A stretch of DNA of 64,000 nt, taken from NCBI RefSeq assembly GCF_946478785.1, contig NZ_CAMLDD010000002.1:1-64000 (forward strand). Reading direction: 5' to 3'. Both the position numbers and the translations under genes were made by a program. Source of the stretch: an uncultured Flavobacterium sp. Lineage in GTDB: Bacteria; Bacteroidota; Bacteroidia; Flavobacteriales; Flavobacteriaceae. Position 1 is the first letter of the stretch; each line of letters starts with the position of its first letter. Shown piece by piece: positions 56,149-64,000 of this stretch. Below the pieces are notes generated by a model that saw only the letters and a program-made list of their open reading frames with translations, searched no databases and was not told the DNA's origin.

Positions 56149-58902
56149 CTACCCTCTTCTTCTGTCTCCTTTTTCTGATCCTGTAAAATTTCCGATTTTA
56201 TAGGCCAACGAAAACATTACATATCGTCTTAAAACTGTATTCTCTTCATCACGGATTGAAGTTGCGGAGATTGTTCTGGTTGCACTAAGATTTTGATTTA
56301 AAACATCATAAACTTTTACTTTAGCATATAATTTTTTATCCAAAAAACCATAAGACAAACTAGTATTCCACAAATAAAAATCTTTTTTGAATTCATCTGA
56401 AATATTGGAATTATAAGTGTAGCCAAAATCATTTCCGAAAATTAAATTCCCCGGCCAATATGTTGTTGCCTGAACGTTGATTCTGTGCACCACATTTGAG
56501 GTAGCATCTCTTGAATAATTTTCATATTTAGATTGATTGTATGATAAATTATAAGATGGCGCTACTGTTAAAACTTCTCCGTAATCATATGATAAATAAA
56601 CCTTTGGCGTAATTGAAGTGGATTTTGCATTGTATAAAACGGCATTAGTAAATCCTTTATCAAAGAAATACCCTCCGTTTAAGCCTAATCCATATCTTAA
56701 AGTATGTGCGCCCGTCTTGATTTGTTGATTCCAGTTGGCACCTATAGAAGCATTATATACTCCTGAAATATTTACATAGGTAGTCGTTCTTTTTCCACTT
56801 TCATCATAAATTGATGTTGACTCGATTGAGTTATTATAATAATCTCCTTTTACATATAAACTGTAGCCGGAACGAGAACGAAAATCGTAATTTCTAAAAT
56901 TAAAATTGATACTGTTCTTCTCAACCGGATGCAAATCAGGATTTCCGGTAATCGTATTTAATGGATTGTTAAGATTTACAACTGGCATTAACTGTGTTGC
57001 AGAAGGAAGTGCATTTGAATAATCATACTTAAACGATAAGTTTTTAGAACGACTGAATTTATATCTCAACAGTGCAGTTGCAAAAGGGAGTGCATATTTT
57101 TTACTTAAATCTGTAGCATTATTTAAATATAAAGAATGGTTATCAAATTTTATAATTGAAGTTCTGCTGTCTAAATTCAACGTAAATTTATTTTTCTGTA
57201 AAGTAACACCCACTTTTGGCGTAACCGAATTTTGTGTTGAACTGGTATAATTACTTAAAGCAAGATTCAAATCAGTATATTCATCAGTTAACGGATTAAA
57301 ATTAAAAGTTCTTTCATCGTTTGCTGATTTTCTCCAATCGAAATCAGAACCAAATCTGATTCTTAATGAATCTGTTATGGGCTCTGTGTATTCTATATCT
57401 GCTGAGTAAGAATCACTGGTCGCATTTCTTTTTGTGTTTTGATTTCTTTCGTCATTAGGTTTGTCGTCCTGATAAAAAATTGTATTAGAAGCATTTATTG
57501 CTTCCGAATCACTATTCGTATTATTATTAGAAAAAACAAAACTTAAATTTCTGGATCTCTTTTCAAAAGCTTTATTAAAATTAATAGAATTGGCAAAATT
57601 AGTGCTATTACCTTCCGAATCTGAAGTTGAAACACTACTATTTAAAGGATTATTGCTTTCGTCTACGGAAGAACTTGATGATTCTGAATTACTATTTGTT
57701 CTGGATTGACTTAGTTTCGGAATAAAAACAATTCTGGTCGTTGGGTCAATTTTATATTCTAATTCAAAGTTCACATTGTTTCCCGTACTTTCATTTCTTG
57801 TTTTAGAATCCGCTGCTGTCACAATGTTTCCGGTTGGCAGGAAACTTTGCTCATTGGATTTACTGTCATTTTTATTAACCGTATTAGAAAAATTATAACT
57901 TCCCATCGCCAGAAGCTTTTCTGTCCAGTCATCAGAATAATTTAAGCCAACTAAATTTGACTGTGTAATCCCTTTTCCGTTACGTCCTCCGCCGCCAGAA
58001 TTACCCCTGCTGTTATTTCTGCCACCACCCATACTATCAAAAACATCATCCATTGAAAAGCCTGTTGAATTGATATTATTAGATGCCGCCAGCAGACTTA
58101 TTTTCTGTTTATTATTAAAATAATTTAAATTGACATTTGCTTCATATCGGTCATCTGTACCGTAACCTCCCATAACTTTTCCGAAATAACCCTTGTTTTT
58201 CTTCTCATCAATAGTAATATTGATACTTGAAAAATCCGAGGTTGACTCTTGTTTTGAAAGTTCTTCTTTTTTAGTCTTAAAATCAGAAACCTGTATTTTT
58301 TTAATGATATCTGCCGGCAGGTTTTTTAAGGCAATGGCTCCATCTTTATCAAAGAATGTTTTTCCGTTGACCAATACCTGATTAACCTCTCGTCCATTTA
58401 CCGTGACTTTGCCATCATTATCAACATCAAAACCGGGGAGTTGTTTTAATAAAGTCTCCACATTGGAATCGGGGCGTACTTTATATGAATTTGCATTAAA
58501 TTCTAATGTATCTTTTTTAATGGTAATCGGTGCAGCTTCTGTTTTTATCACAACATCATTCAGCGCATTTACATTTTCAATCAAATAAATTTTTCCGAAA
58601 TCTTTACTTTCTGTAAGTCCTTTATATTCTTCAAAATACGTTTGATACCCCATATAATTCACCTTTAAAAAAACAGGTTTCTCATATTTCTTGATGTTCA
58701 TTCTAAAAGCACCATTTTTATCAGTCGTGGCGTATTCGATTACAGTAGAATCTTTAATGGTAGTAAAATAAACGGTAGCCAATTCTAATGGCAATTGTGT
58801 ATTAACGTCAAGGATAGTCCCTTGAACGGTTATGTCATTTTGGGCATTTACAGCAGAGACAAAAAGAAAAAAAAGCGATAAAAAGGAATAAATTCTGGTC
58901 AT
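56149..58902 (-). CDS. Outer-membrane beta-barrel protein with carboxypeptidase-like regulatory domain
   Basis: A 917-residue TonB-receptor relative. The signal peptide ends VSAVNAQ and is followed by an N-terminal CarboxypepD_reg-like domain (VQGTILDVNTQLPLELATVYF), a plug-like region with LLKQLPGFDVDNDGKVTVNGREVNQVLVNGKTFF in the usual order, and a long barrel of the OMP_b-brl_3 type. A Gly/Asn/Ser/Arg-rich loop (about 290-310) and Ser/Asn-rich extracellular loops stand out. It probably works in the outer membrane, but neither ligand nor partner is clear. No SusD gene is next to it. Confidence 0.88.
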   Translation of the reverse strand: MTRIYSFLSLFFLFVSAVNAQNDITVQGTILDVNTQLPLELATVYFTTIKDSTVIEYATTDKNGAFRMNIKKYEKPVFLKVNYMGYQTYFEEYKGLTESKDFGKIYLIENVNALNDVVIKTEAAPITIKKDTLEFNANSYKVRPDSNVETLLKQLPGFDVDNDGKVTVNGREVNQVLVNGKTFFDKDGAIALKNLPADIIKKIQVSDFKTKKEELSKQESTSDFSSINITIDEKKNKGYFGKVMGGYGTDDRYEANVNLNYFNNKQKISLLAASNNINSTGFSMDDVFDSMGGGRNNSRGNSGGGGRNGKGITQSNLVGLNYSDDWTEKLLAMGSYNFSNTVNKNDSKSNEQSFLPTGNIVTAADSKTRNESTGNNVNFELEYKIDPTTRIVFIPKLSQSRTNSNSESSSSSVDESNNPLNSSVSTSDSEGNSTNFANSINFNKAFEKRSRNLSFVFSNNNTNSDSEAINASNTIFYQDDKPNDERNQNTKRNATSDSYSADIEYTEPITDSLRIRFGSDFDWRKSANDERTFNFNPLTDEYTDLNLALSNYTSSTQNSVTPKVGVTLQKNKFTLNLDSRTSIIKFDNHSLYLNNATDLSKKYALPFATALLRYKFSRSKNLSFKYDYSNALPSATQLMPVVNLNNPLNTITGNPDLHPVEKNSINFNFRNYDFRSRSGYSLYVKGDYYNNSIESTSIYDESGKRTTTYVNISGVYNASIGANWNQQIKTGAHTLRYGLGLNGGYFFDKGFTNAVLYNAKSTSITPKVYLSYDYGEVLTVAPSYNLSYNQSKYENYSRDATSNVVHRINVQATTYWPGNLIFGNDFGYTYNSNISDEFKKDFYLWNTSLSYGFLDKKLYAKVKVYDVLNQNLSATRTISATSIRDEENTVLRRYVMFSLAYKIGNFTGSEKGDRRRG

Positions 58903-59007
58903 AAAAAGAAATTCTATAAGTTAGTTAAACGATTAGACCCAAATAAACACAAAAGGTTTAATTGTAGTTTTCACATTTATTCAAATAGCATGCCGTTCAA
59001 AAAGGGT

Positions 59008-59042
59008 ATCAAAAAAAAAAAGTCCCCAAATTTGGGGACTTT
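59008..59042 (-). terminator. der: der terminator
   Basis: A 12-bp perfect stem with no spacer (AAAGTCCCCAAA/TTTGGGGACTTT) is followed by a long T-run on the minus strand, just past the der stop. Confidence 0.9.
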
Positions 59043-59047
59043 CATTC

Positions 59048-60358
59048 TTATTTTTCTCTAATATAAATATCAATTGGAACTCCAGAAAAATCCCAATTCT
59101 CTCTAATTTTATTTTCTAAATATCTCTTATATGGTTCTTTAACGTATTGTGGCATGTTTGCAAAAAACACAAACTGAGGCGTCAAGGTTGGCAATTGCAT
59201 ACAATATTTAATTTTTACATATTTCCCTTTTGTTGCTGGCGGAGGATATGCTTCAATAACCTTCAACATAAATTCATTGAATTTTGAAGTAGGAATTCTT
59301 TGTTTTCTGTTTTCAAAAACCTGAACTGTAGCTTCTAACGCTTTTAATAAACGTTGTTTCGTTAAAGCTGAAACGAACAAAATCGGCACATCGGTAAAAG
59401 GCATTAATTCTTTTTTGATTTTCTCTTCGTAATCACGGGTTGACATGGTATCTTTCTCTACCAAATCCCATTTGTTTACTAAGATTACAACACCTTTACG
59501 GTTTTTCTCGGCCAACCAGAAAATACTCTGATCCTGACCTTCAAATCCACGAGTAGCGTCGATAACCAAAATACAAATATCGGCATGCTCAATCGCACGT
59601 ACAGAACGCATTACGGAGTAAAATTCTAAATCTTCCTTAACCTTAGCTTTACGGCGGATTCCCGCTGTATCAACCAAATTAAATTCAAAACCAAAACGGT
59701 CAAATTTTGTGTCAATTGCATCACGTGTAGTTCCTGCAATATCCGTTACCATGAAACGCTCTTTACCAATTAAGGCATTAATAAAACTGGATTTTCCTGC
59801 ATTCGGGCGACCTACCACAGCAAAACGAGGCAAAACAACTTCTTCCTGAACTGGCTCTGGTTTTACCGGAAAAGATTCAATCAAAGCATCTAATAAATCT
59901 CCTGTCCCACTTCCTGAAATACTCGCAAAAGTGAAATAATCACCTAACCCAAGGTTATAAAACTCAAGCGCGTCTTTTTCACGCATCGCGTTATCTACTT
60001 TATTTACAGCCAATAAAACCGGCTTTGTCACTTTGCGCAATAAGCGTGCAACAACATCATCCATTGGTGTAATTCCTTCCTCAACATCAACCACAAAAAT
60101 AATAACATCAGCCTCGTCGATAGCAAGCTCTACTTGTTTGCGAATTTCACCTTCAAATACGTCATCAGATCCGCGAATATATCCGCCGGTATCAATTACA
60201 GAAAACTCTTTTCCGTTCCACTCGCTTTTACCGTAGTTTCTGTCTCTGGTAACTCCAGAAACCGAATCTACAATAGCTTCTCTTCTTTGTATCAGCCTAT
60301 TAAAAAGGGTTGATTTCCCCACATTAGGTCTTCCTACTATCGCAACAATGTTATTCAT
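59048..60358 (-). CDS. der: Ribosome-assembly GTPase Der (EngA)
   Basis: Der has two GTPase domains in tandem and matures the 50S subunit. The first domain starts at GRPNVGKST (8-16) with DTGG and NKVD; the second starts at GRPNAGKSS (about 181-189) with DTAG and NKWD. A KH-like C-terminal domain ends the 436-residue protein. It has a perfect -7 element about 100 bases upstream and a strong terminator, so it is a single-gene unit. Confidence 0.97.
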   Translation of the reverse strand: MNNIVAIVGRPNVGKSTLFNRLIQRREAIVDSVSGVTRDRNYGKSEWNGKEFSVIDTGGYIRGSDDVFEGEIRKQVELAIDEADVIIFVVDVEEGITPMDDVVARLLRKVTKPVLLAVNKVDNAMREKDALEFYNLGLGDYFTFASISGSGTGDLLDALIESFPVKPEPVQEEVVLPRFAVVGRPNAGKSSFINALIGKERFMVTDIAGTTRDAIDTKFDRFGFEFNLVDTAGIRRKAKVKEDLEFYSVMRSVRAIEHADICILVIDATRGFEGQDQSIFWLAEKNRKGVVILVNKWDLVEKDTMSTRDYEEKIKKELMPFTDVPILFVSALTKQRLLKALEATVQVFENRKQRIPTSKFNEFMLKVIEAYPPPATKGKYVKIKYCMQLPTLTPQFVFFANMPQYVKEPYKRYLENKIRENWDFSGVPIDIYIREK

Positions 60359-60454
60359 TTTTTTGAATTTTTGATTTTAAACTTTAGATCTTAGATTTTA
60401 GTTCCCTAAAAACCTAATGACTTGGAATCCAAAATGCTTTATTTTAATTTTTTG

Positions 60455-60462
60455 CAAAGGTA
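60455..60462 (-). promoter_or_regulatory. der: der promoter -7 element
   Basis: The minus strand reads TACCTTTG, a perfect TAnnTTTG, giving a leader of about 95 nt. Its -33 region falls in the NNCTAAGT repeats. Confidence 0.65.
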
Positions 60463-60473
60463 GGTAAAAAAGT

Positions 60474-60505
60474 GGCTAAGTCGCTAAGTTTCTAAGTACC
60501 TAAGA
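60474..60505. repeat. Four tandem 8-base units NNCTAAGT
   Basis: GGCTAAGT, CGCTAAGT, TTCTAAGT and ACCTAAGA follow one another without gaps, immediately upstream of the der -7 element. Confidence 0.8.
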
Positions 60506-60518
60506 TTTTTATGTTTTT

Positions 60519-60612
60519 TGGGAGCTGTTTCCTGCTATCCGTTTCAATCTTTTGTCCCGCTAAGAAGCGTTACAAAAGGATTTCCACTGCTATCAGGGCT
60601 AGGGCTTCTGGG
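60519..60612 (-). repeat. Dispersed hairpin element, copy A
   Basis: On the minus strand this copy runs GATAGCAGTGGAAATCC, hairpin, then ACAAAAGATTG. The central hairpin (60549-60578) has a 7-bp stem CTTTTGT/ACAAAAG, two A-G mismatches and an inner CGCT/AGCG stem. It shares the GATxGxAGxGGxAxCCTTTTG...CAAAAGAT frame with copy B, in opposite orientation. Confidence 0.7.
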
Positions 60613-60646
60613 TTATCAATTGACTTATCTCTTCCAAATGTATAAC

Positions 60647-60716
60647 TGAGATTCTTATGGAATGACAATATTGTGTTTCGATTGTACTTATAGTTTGTCA
60701 TTCCGTAGGAATCTCA
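60647..60716. repeat. 22-bp imperfect inverted repeat
   Basis: Positions 60647-60668 and 60695-60716 are reverse complements with two mismatches, around a 26-base spacer. The outer word GAGATTCxxAxGGAATGACA looks like a dispersed-repeat end. Confidence 0.8.
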
Positions 60717-60798
60717 ACTCAAGGTAATCATATCGTCAGATCGTAAAAATTCTAAATGTTCTTTAAAAATCAATGTTCTTTTTTTAGTTCATATGCGT

Positions 60799-60890
60799 GA
60801 GGGATGGAAGCGGCATCCTTTTGTGGCGGGGTTCGCCACAAAAGATATAGTGTACAGCCCGACCCTTTTCGGGTCACGCCCAAACTATAT
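60799..60890 (+). repeat. Dispersed hairpin element, copy B
   Basis: Three hairpins follow one another on the plus strand: GGATG/CATCC (60802-60818), an 11-bp perfect stem CTTTTGTGGCG/CGCCACAAAAG (60818-60844), and ATATAG/CTATAT (60845-60890) enclosing GACCC/GGGTC. GC content is far above the surroundings. The last stem touches the era stop codon, so the element may also end era transcripts. Confidence 0.75.
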
Positions 60891-61771
60891 TACTGATTAT
60901 ATCCAAATCGTTTCAACATATTAGCGTTGCTTCTCCAGTTTTTGTTCACTTTTACAACCAATTCAATATGTATTTGTTTTCCAAAAAATTTTTCTAAATC
61001 GGCACGGGCATCGGTTCCTACTTTTTTAAGGGCAGCACCTTTATGTCCTATGATAATTCCTTTTTGTGTTTCGCGTTCTACCATAATGATTGAACGGATT
61101 CTGATGATTTTTTCGTCTTCAAAAAACTCTTCTGTTACGATTTCAACTGCGTATGGAATCTCTTTGCTGTAATTAAGTAAGATTTTTTCACGAATGGTTT
61201 CGTTTACGAAGAAACGTTCCGGTTTGTCTGTTAATTGGTCTTTTGGATAATATGCAGGTGATTCCGGCAACAATTCGATGATTCTTCCAAAAACTTCCGG
61301 CACATTAAAATTCTGTAAAGCCGAAATTGGAAAAATCTCAGCATTTGGCACTTTGGCTGTCCAAAACGCTACTTGCTCTTCTAATTGTTCCTGATTGGAA
61401 TTGTCGATTTTATTCAACAATAACAAAACCGGAATTTTTGCATGGATGATTTTATTAAAAAAAGCTTCGTCTTTTAAGTCCTGCTCCCCTATTTCGACCA
61501 TGTAAACCAAGATGTCAGCATCTTCAAAAGCCGATTTTACGAAGTTCATCATCGACTCCTGCATTTCATAAGCCGGTTTGATGATTCCGGGTGTATCCGA
61601 TAATATAAGTTGAAAATCTTCGCCATTCACGATTCCAAGAATACGGTGGCGTGTTGTTTGTGCTTTTGATGTAATGATCGATAATCTTTCTCCAACGAAG
61701 GCGTTCATCAATGTTGATTTTCCAACGTTTGGATTCCCGATGATGTTTACAAAACCTGCTTTATGTGACAT
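60890..61771 (-). CDS. era: Ribosome-assembly GTPase Era
   Basis: Era binds 16S rRNA near its 3' end and helps 30S maturation. The GTPase domain has G1 GNPNVGKST, G3 DTPG and G4 NKID; the C-terminal KH domain carries GIIIGHKGAALKKVG. The length of 293 residues is standard. I chose the ATG at 61771 (MSHKAGFVN). A longer reading from a TTG at 61795 would start inside the -7 element, before the transcript begins. Confidence 0.97.
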   Translation of the reverse strand: MSHKAGFVNIIGNPNVGKSTLMNAFVGERLSIITSKAQTTRHRILGIVNGEDFQLILSDTPGIIKPAYEMQESMMNFVKSAFEDADILVYMVEIGEQDLKDEAFFNKIIHAKIPVLLLLNKIDNSNQEQLEEQVAFWTAKVPNAEIFPISALQNFNVPEVFGRIIELLPESPAYYPKDQLTDKPERFFVNETIREKILLNYSKEIPYAVEIVTEEFFEDEKIIRIRSIIMVERETQKGIIIGHKGAALKKVGTDARADLEKFFGKQIHIELVVKVNKNWRSNANMLKRFGYNQ

Positions 61772-61792
61772 TTGTGTATTAATTTTATTGTG

Positions 61793-61800
61793 CAAAGGTA
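61793..61800 (-). promoter_or_regulatory. era: era promoter -7 element
   Basis: The minus strand reads TACCTTTG, a perfect TAnnTTTG, 21 bases before the era ATG. It settles the start codon choice. Confidence 0.7.
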
Positions 61801-61869
61801 GTCATATCAACTCAATAGAGAAAATAAAACATTTTTTAAAGTTTTCGTTGCATTTCTAAAAAATGGGCG

Positions 61870-61877
61870 TATCTTTG
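61870..61877 (+). promoter_or_regulatory. Initiator tRNA promoter -7 element
   Basis: TATCTTTG is a perfect TAnnTTTG, 12 bases before the mature 5' end of tRNA-fMet. Confidence 0.7.
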
Positions 61878-61889
61878 CACCCGAAACAT

Positions 61890-61962
61890 CGCGGGATAGA
61901 GCAGTAGGCAGCTCGTCGGGCTCATAACCCGAAGGTCACAGGTTCGAGTCCTGTTCCCGCTA
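61890..61962 (+). tRNA. Initiator tRNA-fMet (CAT)
   Basis: A 73-nt cloverleaf with anticodon loop CTCATAA, three G-C pairs (GGG/CCC) in the anticodon stem and an unpaired first position (C1 against T72). Both are hallmarks of bacterial initiator tRNA. CCA is not encoded; the genome reads CTA after the discriminator A. Confidence 0.95.
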
Positions 61963-62108
61963 CTAAGACAAAGCTTCAGAGAAATCTGGAGTTTTTTTGT
62001 TTTAACCCTCTTTGTAAACATCTCATTGCTTTCCCCAGTGGGATACTCGCACTAACTACGGAGAAAGTATATAAATATCATAAAAGTGATTTTAATTCGA
62101 AATCTCTT

Positions 62109-62116
62109 TATTTTTG
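62109..62116 (+). promoter_or_regulatory. truC: truC promoter -7 element, predicting a leaderless mRNA
   Basis: TATTTTTG is a perfect TAnnTTTG ending only 4 bases before the truC ATG. The transcript should therefore start at or next to the A of the start codon. Confidence 0.55.
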
Positions 62117-62120
62117 CCAA

Positions 62121-62819
62121 ATGTTAGAAATTCTTTACCAAGATGAGTATATTATAGCAATTAATAAACCAAGTGGGTTGTTGGTTCATAAATCATTTTA
62201 TGCGAGAGATGCAAAAGTTTATGCTATTCAGGAATTGAGAAATCAAATTGGAGGCCAACATGTTTATCCTATTCATCGCTTAGATCGCAAAACATCTGGC
62301 GTTTTGTTATTTGCACTGGATAAAAAGGTTTTAAAAATTATGAATGATAGTTTTGCCACACGCGAAGTCGAAAAAAAATATTTAGCAATTTTACGTGGTT
62401 GGTCTCCCAAAGAACTAACGATTGATTATGATTTAACCAATGATGATGACATTAAACAAAATGCAATAACATACTTTCATCGTTTACAAAATGCCGAAGT
62501 TGAGTTAGAATTTAATAATCAACCATCGTCACGATATTGCTTGGTAGAAGCGATTCCTGAAACTGGACGTATGCATCAATTACGAAAACATTTCAAACAT
62601 ATTTTTCATCCCATTTTAGGAAGCCGTCCACATGGCTGCAACAAACAAAATAAATTATGGCTGGAGAATTATGACCTTAAAGTAATGATGCTTCATGCAC
62701 ATCAGTTAATTTTTAATCATCGAATAAAAAATGAACAACTAATCCTGAATGCAAAGATTAATGAGGAGTTTAGCAGAGTAGGTACTATTCTTAATCTAGG
62801 TTTGAGTAAGTATAAATAG
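62121..62819 (+). CDS. truC: tRNA pseudouridine synthase TruC (RluA family)
   Basis: This 232-residue RluA-family enzyme converts a uridine to pseudouridine; the family member TruC acts on U65 of tRNA. The catalytic Asp is D55 in HRLDRKTSGVLLFA, and the GRMHQLRKHFKHI segment is the TruC variant of the RNA-binding motif. There is no S4 domain. A perfect -7 element 4 bases before the ATG suggests a leaderless message. It lies directly downstream of the initiator tRNA gene. Confidence 0.9.
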   Translation: MLEILYQDEYIIAINKPSGLLVHKSFYARDAKVYAIQELRNQIGGQHVYPIHRLDRKTSGVLLFALDKKVLKIMNDSFATREVEKKYLAILRGWSPKELTIDYDLTNDDDIKQNAITYFHRLQNAEVELEFNNQPSSRYCLVEAIPETGRMHQLRKHFKHIFHPILGSRPHGCNKQNKLWLENYDLKVMMLHAHQLIFNHRIKNEQLILNAKINEEFSRVGTILNLGLSKYK

Positions 62820-63175
62820 AGTAAACATTTGAAATTATTACTCTATTTAAAGTAAGATGCTGATGCTATACTATTTGAATGCTTCGCTACTAAATTGGGA
62901 AATGTCAAAATAGAAAAACAGCTCAAGTTCCAATTCCTTAAAACGGAACAAATCCCGCCTTACACGCTATTACTTCTAAGCTTTAAATCCAAAAATATTT
63001 TTGTAACAGCCTTTACCAAATTATTTTAGTTAATCATTTCTTAATCACTTAAAAAAGTCATCAGTATTAATATAAATTCGTCTTACCAATTAGTATGAAA
63101 TAAGCCATGTTGTAAAAAATGACTAATTACATAATATTCCAAAACAAATCTTAAAACAACTTTTATCTTAAAAAA
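62820..63175. other. Intergenic region after truC
   Basis: This 356-bp AT-rich stretch has no convincing gene. I see a small inverted repeat, GTTCC (62930-62934) with GGAAC (62946-62950), and no clear promoter or terminator. Confidence 0.4.
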
Positions 63176-64000
63176 TTGATTTATACAACACTTTTAAATA
63201 TTGCAATTTTCCAGGGAATAGTCTTAGGGTTAATTATTTTAAAGTCTTCATTATTCAATAGTAATTCAAATAAATATTTGGCCTACTTACTATTTACACT
63301 TTCAATTATTTTACTGAATCATGTTTTTGAGATTGAAGAAGTATATACTTCCTATCCTTTTCTGCAGTTTATTCAGAACGTCGAGTGGGTATTTCTAATT
63401 CCTGCTTTGCTATTTCTGTTTATTATAAACCGAATTGATGATACTGTAAAAAGCAAACAAAAATCTTATTTGTGTTTTATTCCATTTGCCTATTCCGCTG
63501 TCCTTAGTATTACAAACGATCTTGATCGTGTTGCAGGAATTTATACTATTCCTGAATCAGGTCTCAGTCTAATGAAAATACTTGGTCTTATTCATCTTAC
63601 TTTAGCCCTTACATTCATACCATTTCTACTATTTTACTCCTATTTTATAATAAAACATTTAAGAGATCCACAGGAAAAAAAATGGATAATTACCTTATTA
63701 ACTATTGTTACTTCATTAATATTCGCTTTTCTTATTATTTATCTAGCTAGTTTATTTATTAATTTCAATCTTTCTTCTGCTATGAGTGTGCTGGCTATAT
63801 CTGCAACATTCATAATTCATTGGACGGCGTATATAGGCATTTACAAATACAAACTAGCCAAAAATAAAGAGGCTATTTTCAATTTTCTAAATAACGATAT
63901 AACTATTTTACCTACCAATCTACAAATCACAGAAAAAAATACCGCAGAAGAATATCGAGAATCTATAACGACAGATAATCTTTATTTTCAAAAGCTAGAA
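63176..64000 (+). CDS. Seven-helix membrane protein, N-terminal part, likely AraC-type regulator
   Basis: The frame stays open for 275 codons to the window end. It begins at a TTG at 63176 (LIYTTLLNIAIFQGIVLG); no ATG fits the start of the first helix. Seven hydrophobic helices follow, ending near TFIIHWTAYIGIYK, and then a polar linker (from KLAKNKEAIFNF). This N-terminal layout is common in Bacteroidota one-component regulators that carry an AraC-type DNA-binding domain at the C terminus. That part lies outside the window, so a histidine kinase or LuxR-type output cannot be excluded. Confidence 0.65.
   Translation, partial: MIYTTLLNIAIFQGIVLGLIILKSSLFNSNSNKYLAYLLFTLSIILLNHVFEIEEVYTSYPFLQFIQNVEWVFLIPALLFLFIINRIDDTVKSKQKSYLCFIPFAYSAVLSITNDLDRVAGIYTIPESGLSLMKILGLIHLTLALTFIPFLLFYSYFIIKHLRDPQEKKWIITLLTIVTSLIFAFLIIYLASLFINFNLSSAMSVLAISATFIIHWTAYIGIYKYKLAKNKEAIFNFLNNDITILPTNLQITEKNTAEEYRESITTDNLYFQKLE

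Larger units (their letters stand above)
60359..60889. other. Non-coding repeat mosaic between era and der
   Basis: This 531-bp stretch has no gene. In order it contains the der leader and promoter (60359-60462), four 8-base NNCTAAGT repeats, one copy of a hairpin element in minus orientation, a 22-bp inverted repeat, and a second copy of the hairpin element in plus orientation that ends on the era stop codon. Confidence 0.8.

Noticed and set aside
61836..62021. A 61-codon frame on the minus strand containing SSGNRTRTCDLRV-type sequence
   Set aside because: It is the antisense reading of the initiator tRNA gene, a well-known false protein.
62859..62915. An 18-codon frame (MLMLYYLNASLL...) after truC
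   Set aside because: It has no promoter, no recognisable features and could easily occur by chance in AT-rich DNA.

Overview
The window looks like a chromosomal segment of a Flavobacterium-type member of the Bacteroidota. The DNA is AT-rich. Most genes lack a Shine-Dalgarno sequence. At least ten upstream regions carry the Bacteroidota -7 promoter element TAnnTTTG. The gene content also fits: TonB-dependent receptors, a lipoprotein-type TamL next to TamB, DUF2851, GSCFA and DUF3467 proteins, flavobacterial RpoB/RpoC, and a bS21 gene that, unlike its neighbours, has a strong Shine-Dalgarno. No rRNA operon, CRISPR array or prophage is visible.

Layout. 1-823: end of an IS3-family (IS150-like) element with a broken orfB, 40 bp past an aconitase gene. 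864-8883: two different aconitases (mitochondrial type and AcnB), a MoxR ATPase and a SurA-like periplasmic foldase, each separated by a hairpin terminator. 9406-12595: an outer-membrane-type lipoprotein alpha-amylase resembling the Thermococcales enzymes, and release factor 3. 12838-26601: the transcription/translation block on the minus strand, in transcription order tRNA-Thr, tRNA-Tyr, tRNA-Thr, tuf, tRNA-Trp, secE, nusG, rplK, rplA, rplJ, rplL, rpoB, rpoC and a DUF3467 gene, with hairpins in several gaps. 26693-28261: hpf, xerC and rpsU.

28424-44922: acyl-CoA dehydrogenase, a helix-hairpin-helix protein, an amino-acid permease, a PspC-like protein, DUF2851, a DEDDh exonuclease, the TamL/TamB envelope pair, a GSCFA protein and an ABC exporter. 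44920-45622: a GxxExxY gene bracketed by a perfect 34-bp inverted repeat that abuts the stop codons of both neighbours. 45620-51858: alaS, an M23 peptidase, a MerR regulator and a LemA-TPM-TPM module. 51941-55144: an Rrf2 regulator with four cysteines, an unannotated 37-codon peptide ending MMCMCW, and a TonB-dependent receptor. 55323-64000: DUF2490, a large outer-membrane barrel, the GTPases Der and Era around a mosaic of repeats, initiator tRNA, TruC with a probably leaderless mRNA, and the first part of a seven-helix membrane regulator.

Most of the window is conserved housekeeping. The least explained parts are the Rrf2/MMCMCW peptide/TonB receptor locus, the repeat-bounded GxxExxY unit, the repeat mosaic between der and era, and several compact regulatory arrangements (a promoter inside a terminator before the tRNA cluster, an SD-driven rpsU, a hairpin before rpoB). 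Functions are inferred from sequence reading alone; no database search was run.
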